Assembly (NCBI GenBank): GCA_044226845.1
Contig: JBGAGG010000002.1
Location: 186,001-250,000 of the forward strand
From: JAFDZO01 sp044226845
GTDB taxonomy: Bacteria; Bacteroidota; Ignavibacteria; Tepidaquicellales; Tepidaquicellaceae
Direction: 5' to 3'
DNA length: 64,000 nucleotides
The notes under the pieces were generated by a model. It did no database searches. It saw nothing but the letters and a program-made list of their open reading frames with translations, and was not told the DNA's origin. Within the stretch, counting starts at the first letter, position 1. Each line of letters opens with the position of its first letter. Positions 28,322 to 38,265 of the stretch are shown piece after piece. The translations under genes and the position numbers were made by a program.

Positions 28322-28708
28322 TTAAACAACACTATAAATAATTAAGACACCAATTCCAATAGCGAAAGGCGAAATAAGTTGAAAGTACAAAGGTGTTAAA
28401 ATGTCGGCGGACTTCATAGAAAATTTATGGTGAAGTGATCTAGGAACAAAATAGAGTACAAAAGAAGTAACAAGCATAAACCACCCAAAAATTTTAAAAA
28501 AATTCGGGAATTTAGAAATATCAGCAGTCAAAATTAAACTTATTGCGGGAATCATACGCAAGGTAATTTCGGTATAATTTATTAAGTTTGTACTTCCTGC
28601 TTTTCTTAATATTTGCCTTACTTTTTTGGGTTGAAAAAACATAGATAGACCGACACAGATAAAGAATATTCCGAATAGTATTATCGTCCATTTAGCGGCT
28701 AAAATCAT
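28322..28708 (-). CDS. Small four-segment membrane protein of unknown function
   Basis: A 128-residue protein that is nearly all membrane. Hydrophobic stretches lie at about residues 5-25, 48-62, 72-90 and 105-127, separated by short basic loops (QPKKVRQILRKAG; PRSLHHKF). I do not recognise a family. It is a single gene with a terminator after it and the peptide-transporter terminator before it. Confidence 0.65.
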   Translation of the reverse strand: MILAAKWTIILFGIFFICVGLSMFFQPKKVRQILRKAGSTNLINYTEITLRMIPAISLILTADISKFPNFFKIFGWFMLVTSFVLYFVPRSLHHKFSMKSADILTPLYFQLISPFAIGIGVLIIYSVV

Positions 28709-28750
28709 TTCTCCTTAAGAACTGTTGAAATTTGAGTGTCTTAATATTAA

Positions 28751-28786
28751 AAAAGCCCGATAAAAATTTAACGGGCTTAAAAAAAA
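28751..28786 (-). terminator. Rho-independent terminator of the peptide transporter operon
   Basis: On the minus strand the stem AAGCCCGTTAAA...TATCGGGCTT is followed by a T run, 22 bp after the end of the last transporter gene. The plus strand also has a T/A-flanked form, so it may be bidirectional. Confidence 0.85.
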
Positions 28787-28807
28787 TATTCCAAATTAGA
28801 AAAAAAA

Positions 28808-29851
28808 TTACGCTCTGTTTTCTATGCTTTCCTCTATTATTGAACCGTATGAAACATAAGGGCATGCTGCGTAATGGCCGGGCTTTTTTAACTCCAAAGG
28901 TGGAACTGCAAGCGCACAGTCAGGCTGTGCAATAGGGCAGCGTGTTCTGAACGAACATCCGCTTGGCTTATTAATCGGGTTAGGCACATCGCCTTTTAAA
29001 ATTATTCTTTCTTTCTTTACTCTGTTCGGATTAGGCAGCGGTACTGCTGAAAGCAATGCCTTGCTGTAAGGATGCACTGGGTTATGATAAATATCTTTTC
29101 CGTTTCCTATTTCAACAATGCTTCCCAGATACATAACTGCAATTCGAGAGCTGATATGCTCTACAACAGATAAATCATGAGCTACAAATAATAAGCTTAA
29201 GTCAAACTCAGACTGAAGCTCCTGCATAAGATTAATTACCTGTGCCTGAATGGAAACGTCAAGAGCAGATACAGGTTCATCGGCAACAATGATTTTAGGA
29301 TTAGTCGCCAGTGAGCGTGCAATGCCTATTCTTTGTCTTTGTCCTCCGGAAAACTCATGCGGATATCTTTTTGACTGCTCGGGCTGCAAGCCTACTTTTT
29401 CCATCAGCCATGCAACTTTTTCCATGCGTTCATTCTTATTCATCTTTGTATGATAAAGCATAGGTTCTTCAATTATCTGCCCAACTGACATTCTGGAATT
29501 TAAAGATGAATAGGGGTCCTGAAAAATCATCTGTATCAGTCCGCGATAGCCTCTCATTTCACTTCTTGAAAGTTTCAGCAAATCAATTTCACCGTTATCA
29601 GTCTTTATCCATACTTCGCCTTCTATTTCCACATCGGGAGAGGAAAACTTAAGGATGTTAATTACGGCTTTGCCGATTGTAGATTTTCCGCAGCCGGATT
29701 CTCCTACAAGTCCTAACGTCTCTCCGCGTTTTAATTCAAGCGAAACTCCGTCAACAGCTTTTACCTCGGCAACTTTTTTAAGAAACAGTCCGCCGTGTAT
29801 AGGGAATTTAACTTTTAAATTTTTTATCTCTAGAATATTTTCAGCTTTCAT
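28808..29851 (-). CDS. Peptide ABC transporter ATPase, OppF/DppF type
   Basis: A 347-residue ATPase with Walker A GESGCGKST, signature FSGGQRQRIGIARSLA and Walker B KIIVADEPVSALD. The C-terminal oligopeptide-transporter extension has GDVPNPINKPSGC and the Cys residues (CSFRTRCPIAQPDC) known in DppF/OppF, where they can bind an Fe-S cluster. It is the last gene of the importer operon, 35 bp after the OppD-type gene. E. coli YejF fuses the two ATPases; here they are separate. Confidence 0.9.
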   Translation of the reverse strand: MKAENILEIKNLKVKFPIHGGLFLKKVAEVKAVDGVSLELKRGETLGLVGESGCGKSTIGKAVINILKFSSPDVEIEGEVWIKTDNGEIDLLKLSRSEMRGYRGLIQMIFQDPYSSLNSRMSVGQIIEEPMLYHTKMNKNERMEKVAWLMEKVGLQPEQSKRYPHEFSGGQRQRIGIARSLATNPKIIVADEPVSALDVSIQAQVINLMQELQSEFDLSLLFVAHDLSVVEHISSRIAVMYLGSIVEIGNGKDIYHNPVHPYSKALLSAVPLPNPNRVKKERIILKGDVPNPINKPSGCSFRTRCPIAQPDCALAVPPLELKKPGHYAACPYVSYGSIIEESIENRA

Positions 29852-29886
29852 TAAATGAAATTTAAATGAAAAATTTTATTTGAATT

Positions 29887-30942
29887 TTAATACAAATGAC
29901 ATCTTACTTTTTGTCCGGGTCTTATTTCTTTCAGCTCGGGTTCTGTCTGCCAGCAAATATCCATTACTTCAGTGCATCTTGTGCAGAACTTGCATCCTTT
30001 TGGTAACTCGAGAATATGCGGAATGATTCCCGGTATTGCTACAAGATGCTCCTGCGGATTTTCCGGGTCGGGCAATGATGAAAGCAATCCTTTTGTATAA
30101 GGGTGAGCAGGCTCTCCGAATAACTGGTGAACTTCTGCCTGTTCCTGAATTTTACCGCCGTACATAACGATAACACGATTACATGTTTCTGCAACAACTC
30201 CAAGATTGTGTGTGATAAGTAAAATAGCAGCTTCTTTTCTTTCGTTCTTTAGTCTCAACATTAGGTCAAGTATCTGTGCCTGAATAGTAACATCAAGCGC
30301 AGTAGTAGGTTCATCGGCAATGAGCAGGGAAGGATTGCAGGCAAGCGCCATTGCAATCATAACTCTTTGTCTCATACCTCCGCTGAATTGATGCGGATAA
30401 TCTTTCATTCTTTTTTCAGGGGCAGCGATGCCGACAAGCTCAAGCATCTGAGCGCCTTTATTGAATGCCTGCTCTTTTGTAACTTCTTCATGCTGAAGAA
30501 TTATTTCCATCAGCTGGTCGCCGATTTTCATAACGGGATTAAGTGATGTCATCGGTTCCTGAAAAATCATGGCAATATCTTTTCCGCGGTACTTTTTCAT
30601 TTCGTCGAATGAAAGCTTCAGAAGGTCAGTTCCCTTGAATTTAATTTCTCCGCCTACAATCTTTCCGGGAGGGTCAGGAATTAATCTTGATATTGAGTAT
30701 GCTGTAACGGATTTACCTGAGCCTGACTCACCAACTATGCCGAGCACTTCGCCTTCCATTATATCGAAAGAAACTCCGTCGACTGCCTTAGCAGGAACTT
30801 TGCCTTTCAGCTTTTTATCTTTTTTGTAAAGCTCATTTAAGTTTTCATCGTGAGCATAGTTTCCGGCGTCGATTGCCTTATCCGTTGCTTCAACGAAGAA
30901 ATAAGTTCTGAGATTTTTTATTTCTACAAGTTTGTTTGCCAT
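29887..30942 (-). CDS. Peptide ABC transporter ATPase, OppD/DppD type
   Basis: A 351-residue ATPase with Walker A GESGSGKSV, signature FSGGMRQRVMIAMALA and Walker B SLLIADEPTTALD. The C-terminal extension has a Cys cluster (CKFCTRCTEVMDIC). An insertion of about 30 charged residues follows the first strand (residues about 15-48, with DAGNYAHDEN), which is longer than in typical OppD. It lies 37 bp after the YejE-type permease gene. Confidence 0.9.
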   Translation of the reverse strand: MANKLVEIKNLRTYFFVEATDKAIDAGNYAHDENLNELYKKDKKLKGKVPAKAVDGVSFDIMEGEVLGIVGESGSGKSVTAYSISRLIPDPPGKIVGGEIKFKGTDLLKLSFDEMKKYRGKDIAMIFQEPMTSLNPVMKIGDQLMEIILQHEEVTKEQAFNKGAQMLELVGIAAPEKRMKDYPHQFSGGMRQRVMIAMALACNPSLLIADEPTTALDVTIQAQILDLMLRLKNERKEAAILLITHNLGVVAETCNRVIVMYGGKIQEQAEVHQLFGEPAHPYTKGLLSSLPDPENPQEHLVAIPGIIPHILELPKGCKFCTRCTEVMDICWQTEPELKEIRPGQKVRCHLY

Positions 30943-30979
30943 TTATTAAACTAATTAAGCTAAACTTTTTTTGTTAAAT

Positions 30980-32086
30980 TTATTTCAGTCTTGAATATAC
31001 TTTCGGATCAAATGCTTCTCTAATAGCCTCACCGATAAAGGTAATTGCAAGAAGAGTTAAAAACATAGCACCGAGCGGTGTGGCAATGAGCCACCATTTT
31101 TCAATGTTCGCCATACCCTGTGACATCAGCTGTCCCCAGCTTGGTGTGGGTGGCGGAAGACCGAAGCCTAAATAATCCAGTGCAACAAGGGAGAAAATAT
31201 TTGCCACGACTGTGAACGGTAGATATGTAACTACCGGAGTCAAAGCATTCGGCAATATATGAGAGAAAATTATCTTTGTGTTGCTTGCTCCCATCGATAC
31301 GGCTGCTGATACGTAATCACGTGCTTTTTCCCTGTAGAACTCACCGCGAATATAATAAGTCATGCTTATCCATCCGAACAACGTAAGAACGAGAGTCAGC
31401 AGGAAGAAGTTAGGATTTAATATCGAGCTTAATATAATCATCACGTACAAGAATGGCAGAGTTGACCATATTTCAATAAACCTCTGACCTATAATATCTA
31501 CCGTGCCGCCGAAATATCCCAGCATAGCGCCGATAGAGATACCGATTATAAAACTGAAAATCGTTACAACAAGAGAGAAGCTAAGACCTATATTAAAGCC
31601 ATAGACTGCCCGCGCAAAAACGTCACGCCCTCTGTCATCTGTTCCGAACCAGTGCAGTTTATCCGGCGAAGTAGGAGGTATTGCAGTTATTTCATCGAGC
31701 AGATTTTCATTGGGTCCGAAAGGATGTATCGGCATTAAAACCCAGTTGCCGTTATCAGCTTCTTTGAACTGCTCTTTAAGCTTTCTGTAATGCGCTTCAC
31801 CCTGAACACCCTGCTGCTTGAACTGCTCAGCAAGATAGAATTTAAATACGGGGAAATAATAGCTGCCGTCGTATTTAACGATTAAAGCATTTCTGCCCAC
31901 TAAAAGAGGCAGGAAGAAAGATAAAATGTAAAGCGATAAAATAATTAAGAAAGAATAATATCCGCGTTTAAGCGTTTTAAATTTCTTCCATCTCTTTCTG
32001 AAGAGAGAGGTAGAAATTTGTTTTTTCTTCTCAGCTTTTTTTTCTGCTTTTGTTTTCGGTGTTTCTAAATTTTCTGTATTATCCAT
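30980..32086 (-). CDS. yejE: Peptide ABC transporter permease, YejE type
   Basis: This 368-residue membrane protein belongs to the OppC/DppC class but matches YejE in detail: after the first membrane segment there is IVKYDGSYYFPVFKFYLAE and a periplasmic loop of about 80 residues, then WFGTDDRGRDVFARAVYG. The C-terminus ends FIGEAIREAFDPK as in YejE. It has a charged Lys-rich N-terminal head. With YejB it forms the membrane channel for peptide uptake; the E. coli counterpart also takes up microcin C. Confidence 0.9.
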   Translation of the reverse strand: MDNTENLETPKTKAEKKAEKKKQISTSLFRKRWKKFKTLKRGYYSFLIILSLYILSFFLPLLVGRNALIVKYDGSYYFPVFKFYLAEQFKQQGVQGEAHYRKLKEQFKEADNGNWVLMPIHPFGPNENLLDEITAIPPTSPDKLHWFGTDDRGRDVFARAVYGFNIGLSFSLVVTIFSFIIGISIGAMLGYFGGTVDIIGQRFIEIWSTLPFLYVMIILSSILNPNFFLLTLVLTLFGWISMTYYIRGEFYREKARDYVSAAVSMGASNTKIIFSHILPNALTPVVTYLPFTVVANIFSLVALDYLGFGLPPPTPSWGQLMSQGMANIEKWWLIATPLGAMFLTLLAITFIGEAIREAFDPKVYSRLK

Positions 32087-32107
32087 ATTGGGAAAAACAA
32101 TATAAAA

Positions 32108-33139
32108 TTATTTGAATCTGATTCTCGGATCTACGAGCGCGTAAAGAATATCGGAAATTATGTTCCCGATTAAAAGCAATAAGGTTGATATAACCAATAT
32201 ACCCATCACTACGGGATAATCTCTCTGCACTACTGACTTGTAGCCCAGAAGTCCCATTCCGTCGATATTAAATACCGTTTCAATTAAAAAGCTTCCTGCT
32301 AATATAAGTGATAAGAAATGTCCGATACCTGTTGAAACAGGGATAAGAGAATTTCTCAAAGCATGTTTGAATATAACTTTATTCTCAGAGATACCTTTAG
32401 AAAACGCTGTGCGGATATAATCCTGACTTAAATTCTCTATTACAGAATTTTTTGTAAGTATTGTAAGCGTAGCAAAACTTCCTATGAGATAACAAACAAG
32501 AGGGAGAACTGTATGATGCAGCTGGTCAGTTACTTTTCCCATGAAGGACATTGTATCCCAGTCTTCCGAACGGAATCCTCCCAGCGGGAACCAGTCTAAA
32601 AAGCTTCCTCCGCCGAACATCACAAGTAAAAATGCTCCAAGTGCAAAGCCCGGTATTGAGTATCCTATGAATACAAAAACCGAGCTCAATACATCGAACA
32701 TTGAGCCGTTCTTTACCGCCTTAAACACCCCGAGGGGTATCGATATCATATACGTCAGCACAAAGCTTATAAGCCCGAAGTAAATCGATATCGGAAACCT
32801 GCTTGTAATTACATCCCATACAGGCTCTGCATATACATATGATTTTCCGAGATTGAGCTTCATAAGGTTTCCAACCCACTGAAAATATCTTTCATGTATA
32901 GGTTTATCGAAGCCGTAGAATTTTTTTATTTCCTGCATCGCAGATTCAGGAATATTAATGCCTGAGCTTCCCGAGTTACCGCCTGTACCATCACCGTTTG
33001 CACCGCCCATCTTCAGCCTCATTATTTCCATTTCGAGGGGACCGCCGGGTACAATCTGTAAGATCAAAAACGTGATGAGTGTAATACCTATAAAGGTAGG
33101 AATGATCAATAAAAATCGTCTTAAAAAATAACTAAACAT
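32108..33139 (-). CDS. yejB: Peptide ABC transporter permease, YejB type
   Basis: A 343-residue permease with six predicted membrane segments. The early motif QIVPGGPLEMEI, the Gly/Ser-rich loop that follows and FYGFDKPIHERYFQW are as in YejB. The EAA-type loop (AFSKGISENKVIFKHALRN) contacts the ATPases. It ends LYALVDPRIRFK. It lies 21 bp before yejE and 68 bp after the binding-protein gene. Confidence 0.9.
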   Translation of the reverse strand: MFSYFLRRFLLIIPTFIGITLITFLILQIVPGGPLEMEIMRLKMGGANGDGTGGNSGSSGINIPESAMQEIKKFYGFDKPIHERYFQWVGNLMKLNLGKSYVYAEPVWDVITSRFPISIYFGLISFVLTYMISIPLGVFKAVKNGSMFDVLSSVFVFIGYSIPGFALGAFLLVMFGGGSFLDWFPLGGFRSEDWDTMSFMGKVTDQLHHTVLPLVCYLIGSFATLTILTKNSVIENLSQDYIRTAFSKGISENKVIFKHALRNSLIPVSTGIGHFLSLILAGSFLIETVFNIDGMGLLGYKSVVQRDYPVVMGILVISTLLLLIGNIISDILYALVDPRIRFK

Positions 33140-33173
33140 ATAGTGGTATTTTTAATGGAATATAGAAAAGTCA

Positions 33174-33197
33174 GAGCGGCATCTTACGATACCGCTC
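33174..33197 (-). promoter_or_regulatory. Intercistronic hairpin between binding-protein and permease genes
   Basis: A six-base-pair perfect stem GAGCGG/CCGCTC around a 12-base loop, 11 bp after the stop of the binding-protein gene; on the minus strand it is followed by TGACTTTTC. Such hairpins often cut back transcription or protect the upstream message so that the binding protein is made in excess. The role is inferred from position. Confidence 0.5.
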
Positions 33198-33207
33198 CGA
33201 AGTTATA

Positions 33208-35175
33208 TTATTGTAATTTAGCTTCTAATTGTTTCTTGATATCAAGCCAGTATTTGTTTTCTTTCGGTCCGATTTCCATTTTAAGATTCTTATCTTTTAA
33301 TGCAGCATCGTATTCAGCATATTTTTCAGGATCGAAATACCAGATTCCGGGGATTGTAAGGTAATCACCGGTCTTTGTTAACATACCCGGATTGTATCCG
33401 AATTTATTGTGGTAGGCAATTCTTTCTGCAGGATAGTACCATGTGAACGCATAACCGATATAATCGCATGCAATTTTATCGATTTGTCTCATCAGTTTAA
33501 TTCTTTCTGTTCTGTTATATTCTGTATCGTATTTTTTAATTAACTCGTCAATTCTTGGGTCAGCAATTCCGGGCCAGTTAGTTGTGTTATCGCCTGTAGC
33601 TGATGATGAGCTTAATGATGTCTGAGGATTCGGATATCTTAAACCGCCCCAGGCTGCTACAAGCATTGTGAAGTTTCTTTCGTTTCCAAGTTTGAAGTTT
33701 GTTGTACCGTCAACTTGTTTCAGATTTAATTTCACGCCTGCTTTTTTAAGATCTTCCTGGTAAACTGTTAAGAATTTTTCCAAAGAAGGATTACCGAAAG
33801 GCAGTTCAATCTCTAAAACTCTTCCGTCTTTTACCAAGTATCCGTCGCCGTTCTTCTGTGTATAACCGCATTCACCTAATAATTTTACTGCTTCATCGAA
33901 GTTGTAATCAATTTTTATGTTATCAGGATTTTCATACGGTGAGTTTGCATAGTATGAATAAAGCAGTGTTGCAGAATTTCTGAAAAGCTTTTCAAGTATC
34001 TTTTTTCTATCAAGCAAGTGAGCAAATGCTTTTCTCATCTTGATATTATCGAACGGGGGTTTGCGCATATTGAATGCAAAGCCTCTTACGCCCGAAGGAT
34101 TTTCATTGAATACTTCTGTCTTCTGAATAAGACCGCGTGTTACGTCATCGATTTGTAAGCCTTCTTCCCAGTTATTTGTGCGTGTAACACCTGTGAAAGA
34201 AAGAACGTCGATATCACCTTTTTTGAATTTTTCAAATTCAAGCTTCTGGTCAGAGATAACATCAAATCTTATTACGTCAAAATTATAAAGACCTACGTTT
34301 GCAGGATCTTTTTCTGCCCAATAGTCGCTTCTTCTTTTAATAGCAATCGATTGTCCTTTTTTAATATCGGCTTTATCGATTGTGTATGGTCCTGTTCCCG
34401 GAACAACTTCAAACTGGAATTTTTCAAGATACTCAGAGCCTTTTAATCCTCCGATATAGTGAGCAGGCAGGATTGCCATAGATGCGCCGAAGTATAGGAA
34501 TAATTTCCATTCAGGGTCTTTCTGCAATACAGTAGTTTTTACTATGTACTTGCTGACTGCAACAGGTTCGGAATATCTTTTATATAGTTCGTTTGTTTCA
34601 GGTGAAAGAATACCTTCATCAACTTTCAGCTTCCATGTAGCAATAACGTCTTCAGATGTAACAGGCTTTCCGTCTGCCCATCTTGCATCAGGATTTATTC
34701 TGAAAGTAAATTCTTTTTTATCTTCAGAGATTTTCCAGTGAGTTGCAAGCAATGGAATAAACTCTTCCGTTACTGCATCTAGGCTGACAAGAGGCTCATA
34801 CATATAGTCAGCAGCCATTCTGCTGAAGTAAGAGTTTTCATCTTTACCTACGTTTCTTAGAGTAGCAGGGAAATCAGGCATAGACATTACAATCATACCG
34901 CCTTTAACAGCTTTTGGGTTTCCGAGTACGCTTATATTAGTATTGGTAGTCCACCCTTCTCCGGTGAAGCCTTTACCGCCCATTTCAGCTGAAACGGAAG
35001 GGTCTGCTCCGGGTGGAGTATCGAATTGTTTGATAGACATGGGCTTAGTGTCCATAGTCTTTTTACTTTTAGGTTTATCATTTCCGCATGAGGATAAAAT
35101 CATCGTACTTATTATCAATAATACTACCGAGGATAAGATAAGAGAGAAGTTCGTTTTGTGACGCTTTTCTGCCAT
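33208..35175 (-). CDS. Peptide-binding lipoprotein, SBP family 5 (YejA/OppA-like)
   Basis: A 655-residue solute-binding protein. The N-terminus has a lipoprotein signal with lipobox LSSC (Cys30). The family 5 fold is shown by YMYEPLVSLD, FRINPDARWADGKPVTSEDV and the later FAFNMRKPPFDNIKMRKAFAHLLDR. It is the first gene of a five-gene importer operon (binding protein, YejB, YejE, OppD, OppF). The lipid anchor should hold it at a membrane. It delivers oligopeptides to the permease; the exact peptide range is unknown. Confidence 0.9.
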   Translation of the reverse strand: MAEKRHKTNFSLILSSVVLLIISTMILSSCGNDKPKSKKTMDTKPMSIKQFDTPPGADPSVSAEMGGKGFTGEGWTTNTNISVLGNPKAVKGGMIVMSMPDFPATLRNVGKDENSYFSRMAADYMYEPLVSLDAVTEEFIPLLATHWKISEDKKEFTFRINPDARWADGKPVTSEDVIATWKLKVDEGILSPETNELYKRYSEPVAVSKYIVKTTVLQKDPEWKLFLYFGASMAILPAHYIGGLKGSEYLEKFQFEVVPGTGPYTIDKADIKKGQSIAIKRRSDYWAEKDPANVGLYNFDVIRFDVISDQKLEFEKFKKGDIDVLSFTGVTRTNNWEEGLQIDDVTRGLIQKTEVFNENPSGVRGFAFNMRKPPFDNIKMRKAFAHLLDRKKILEKLFRNSATLLYSYYANSPYENPDNIKIDYNFDEAVKLLGECGYTQKNGDGYLVKDGRVLEIELPFGNPSLEKFLTVYQEDLKKAGVKLNLKQVDGTTNFKLGNERNFTMLVAAWGGLRYPNPQTSLSSSSATGDNTTNWPGIADPRIDELIKKYDTEYNRTERIKLMRQIDKIACDYIGYAFTWYYPAERIAYHNKFGYNPGMLTKTGDYLTIPGIWYFDPEKYAEYDAALKDKNLKMEIGPKENKYWLDIKKQLEAKLQ

Positions 35176-35299
35176 ATTAAATTATATTTTAATTTAAGGG
35201 TAAGAGTTAATTTTAATATATTAAACCTTTTTTAAAATATATAGGAAATATGAAGGGAGAAAGAAAATTTGTGGAAAAGAGTGTAGGTATTGCAAAACT

Positions 35300-36616
35300 T
35301 TATTTTATTAACATCATTTTTTTAGTTTCTTTATAATTTTCAGTCTGAATTGTGTAGAAATAAATTCCGCTTGAAAAGTTTGCTCCATTAAATTCTGCAG
35401 AATACGAGCCTGCTGATTGTTTTTTATTTACAAGAGTCTGAACTTCTTTTCCCTGTAAATCAAAAACCTTTAGAGTAACAAAGCTGATAATTGATAACTG
35501 ATAATTGATAATTGTAGATGGGTTGAAAGGGTTTGGATAATTCTGTTCGAGCTTAAATTGTTTTGGGATCTCTGATGATATCGGATTTACAGATGTTAGC
35601 GGGTCTCCGCCTACTTTTGTATGAATGCCTCGATTTTGAGAATATGCCCAACCGATATCTTTATTTATAAACTGTATCTGCGAATAGGCAGTTATTGTTA
35701 CTAAGGAAGTATCCGGAACTTGATAAAACCAGTTACTTCCTCCGTTAGTAGTAGTATAAATTGCTCCCTTGAATCTTCCATTAGGATATTGTGCATTTCC
35801 TCCAACTCCCCAAACAGTATCTTTATTTAAAACAGAAAAATTATTAATAAGCGAAGTTCCAAACATTGTTGAAGGTAACGGTTGGTTTATCCAGTTAAGA
35901 CCTCCGTCAGTTGTTTTATGCATTGTGCCGTATGCTCTCCATCCTGTTAAACTGTCAACAAAACACATATCAATAAAACTATCTGTCGATACTGTAGTCC
36001 AGTTTATTCCGCTATTAGTAGTTTTTCTTATAAATTCACCTGATTTAGAGACAAATCCTATTCTTGCATTATACATATAAATTCTATCCGGCGCGCCGCC
36101 TCCTGTTTGCCGTATCCAGTTCACCCCGCCATTTGTAGTGCGATATACACCGCCACATAATCCATTATGGTCAACAAGCCATATTGTATCTGCATTTAGT
36201 ACAAACATATCATCCCAGATTGCGCAACCTGATGAGTTCAATACAAACCAATTTATTCCTTCATTGGTAGTTTTATAAAGATATGGAGTACCTGAACCTG
36301 TTCCTCCACAAACAAATCCTGTATTATTATTTATAAATTTTATTTTGTTGAATCTTCTACTTCCCTGTGAAAAAACTGTAGTCCAGTTATCCCCTCCATC
36401 TGTTGTTTTTAAAATAGAAGCAGTATCGGGATTTACATTCTTGGAAGTTATCATATAACCGTTAAGACTATCTATAAATTTCATATCATTAACAATTTGA
36501 CTCCCAATTGTATTCGGCAAAAACTGCTGATACCAACCGCTGAGATTGCCTTGAAAATTAAATGCAAGGAAGAGTAGAATGGAAGATAGGAAAAGAATGT
36601 GTTTTAGCTTTCTCAT
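35300..36616 (-). CDS. T9SS-secreted propeller protein, tandem paralog B
   Basis: This 438-residue protein has a signal peptide (residues 1-22), six clear blades of the form KTTxGGxNW plus a weaker seventh near GIHTKVGGD, and a T9SS type A domain from about residue 350 (NYPNPFNPSTI; ends KMMLIK). Its start overlaps the stop of the paralog upstream by 4 bp (ATGA, 36,613-36,616), so both are translated from one message. The pair shares the phrases SGWYQQFLPN and DDMFVLN. Surface binding or a structural role is likely; no enzyme motif is seen. Confidence 0.83.
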   Translation of the reverse strand: MRKLKHILFLSSILLFLAFNFQGNLSGWYQQFLPNTIGSQIVNDMKFIDSLNGYMITSKNVNPDTASILKTTDGGDNWTTVFSQGSRRFNKIKFINNNTGFVCGGTGSGTPYLYKTTNEGINWFVLNSSGCAIWDDMFVLNADTIWLVDHNGLCGGVYRTTNGGVNWIRQTGGGAPDRIYMYNARIGFVSKSGEFIRKTTNSGINWTTVSTDSFIDMCFVDSLTGWRAYGTMHKTTDGGLNWINQPLPSTMFGTSLINNFSVLNKDTVWGVGGNAQYPNGRFKGAIYTTTNGGSNWFYQVPDTSLVTITAYSQIQFINKDIGWAYSQNRGIHTKVGGDPLTSVNPISSEIPKQFKLEQNYPNPFNPSTIINYQLSIISFVTLKVFDLQGKEVQTLVNKKQSAGSYSAEFNGANFSSGIYFYTIQTENYKETKKMMLIK

Positions 36617-37911
36617 TTTACTAACATCATTTTTTTAGTTTCAACGGGTTTGCCGTCTATGGATAGTGAATAAAAATATATTCCGCTTGTGAGGTTCTGA
36701 GCATTGAAGTTTAATTCATAGCTTCCTGCGCTCTTTCTTTCATTCACAAGCATAGCAGCTTCCTTTCCATGTATATTATATACTTTGATATTAACAAGAC
36801 CTGCTTTGGATATATGATATACTATTGCTGTATTCGGATTGAATGGATTAGGATAGTTTTGATATAAATTATATTGCTGTGGCATTTGCGAAGTTACAGG
36901 ACTTATTGCTGTAAGCGGGTCTCCACCGATTTTGGTATGTATACCACTGTAAGCACCATAAGCCCATCCCGTAAGCTTATTTAAGAAATTTAAAAAGTTA
37001 TATCTATAAACAACAATTGGAGTATCAGGAACCTGATAAAGCCAGTTAGTTCCTCCGTTGGTGGTGGTGTAAATCATTGCTCTTCGTGTGAAGTTAGGGT
37101 ATTGAACATATCCCCCGCCGCCCCACAGAGTATCTTTATTTAAAGCTGCAAAACTTATTATAGCAGATTGAAGTATGTAATTTCCTGAAGGCAACGTTTG
37201 CTGCACCCAGTTAAGTCCGCCGTCAGTTGTTTTTTGCATAGGACCGTAGCATTTCCAGCCTGTAGTTTCATTTATAAAATGCATCTGACCAAACCCTGTC
37301 TGGTTTGTATTGAACCAGTTCACTCCGCCGTTTGTGGTTTTGTACAATACTCCTCCTGCAGTAAAGCCGATATCTTTATTATAAAAATAAATGTGTGTAG
37401 GATTGTTAAGCCCTAAGCTGAGCTGCTGAGTCCAGTTTATTCCGCCGTTAGTAGTGCGGAATACACCGCCTGTGAGGGATTCGCTCATTGCCAGCCAAAT
37501 TGTGTCTTGATTTAAAACAAACATATCATCTCCAAAAATACTTGGAAGATTTATTATGTTCCAATTTTCACCTGCATCTGTAGTTTTAAAAATTTTCGTG
37601 TAAGCATTCGTGAATCCTGTTGTGCTATTGATAAACTTTACTTTTACAAATGGGAATGTATGTGTATATTTAGTAGTCCAATTGTCCCCTGCATTAGTAG
37701 TTTTTAGAATATAACTATTATTACTTCCGTCAATACCAGTAACAAGATAACCATTAAGACTGTCCGTAAAAACCATGTCTGTTATTGAAGCTCCATTTAT
37801 ATTCGGCAGAAACTGCTGATACCAGCCGCTTGGCGGATTATCCTGAAAATTAAATGCGACTGTGATTATAAAAATGGAGGAAAGAAGAAGTATGTTTTTT
37901 AGCTTTCTCAT
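36613..37911 (-). CDS. T9SS-secreted propeller protein, tandem paralog A
   Basis: This 432-residue paralog of the next gene has a signal peptide (residues 1-22), propeller blades (KTTNAGDNW through TTTNGGTNW, plus a weak GIHTKIGGD blade) and a T9SS type A domain (NYPNPFNPNTA; ends KMMLVK). It is the first gene of the coupled pair. A repeat-rich gap of about 1.1 kb lies upstream and must hold its promoter. Confidence 0.83.
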   Translation of the reverse strand: MRKLKNILLLSSIFIITVAFNFQDNPPSGWYQQFLPNINGASITDMVFTDSLNGYLVTGIDGSNNSYILKTTNAGDNWTTKYTHTFPFVKVKFINSTTGFTNAYTKIFKTTDAGENWNIINLPSIFGDDMFVLNQDTIWLAMSESLTGGVFRTTNGGINWTQQLSLGLNNPTHIYFYNKDIGFTAGGVLYKTTNGGVNWFNTNQTGFGQMHFINETTGWKCYGPMQKTTDGGLNWVQQTLPSGNYILQSAIISFAALNKDTLWGGGGYVQYPNFTRRAMIYTTTNGGTNWLYQVPDTPIVVYRYNFLNFLNKLTGWAYGAYSGIHTKIGGDPLTAISPVTSQMPQQYNLYQNYPNPFNPNTAIVYHISKAGLVNIKVYNIHGKEAAMLVNERKSAGSYELNFNAQNLTSGIYFYSLSIDGKPVETKKMMLVK

Positions 37912-38265
37912 AGCTGTGAGTTGTTAGTTTGAACTTATTGCTAGTTCTTGTAAAAATAAAGGCAGATATTTTTTTAGTACATGATAATAAGAAGAGTGAT
38001 ATTATTGCAAACAATATTTTTAATCTTGCAGGTTTAACACTCAGGTAAAGTCAGAAAAAAATATTTCTCCCTATATATGCTAATAGGGAAAGCATCATTT
38101 TTTATAATCCAATAGCAGTTTATATTTATTAGTGAAATGAGGAACTCCTCCCCTTCGTCATTCCTGCTTTAGCGGGAGAGGGGAGTCTGACCTGAAAGGA
38201 CGTGAGGGGTGTTTAAACGGATGAAACAAAATCCGTCAAAAATTCATCAAAAAATTGTTTTGAAG

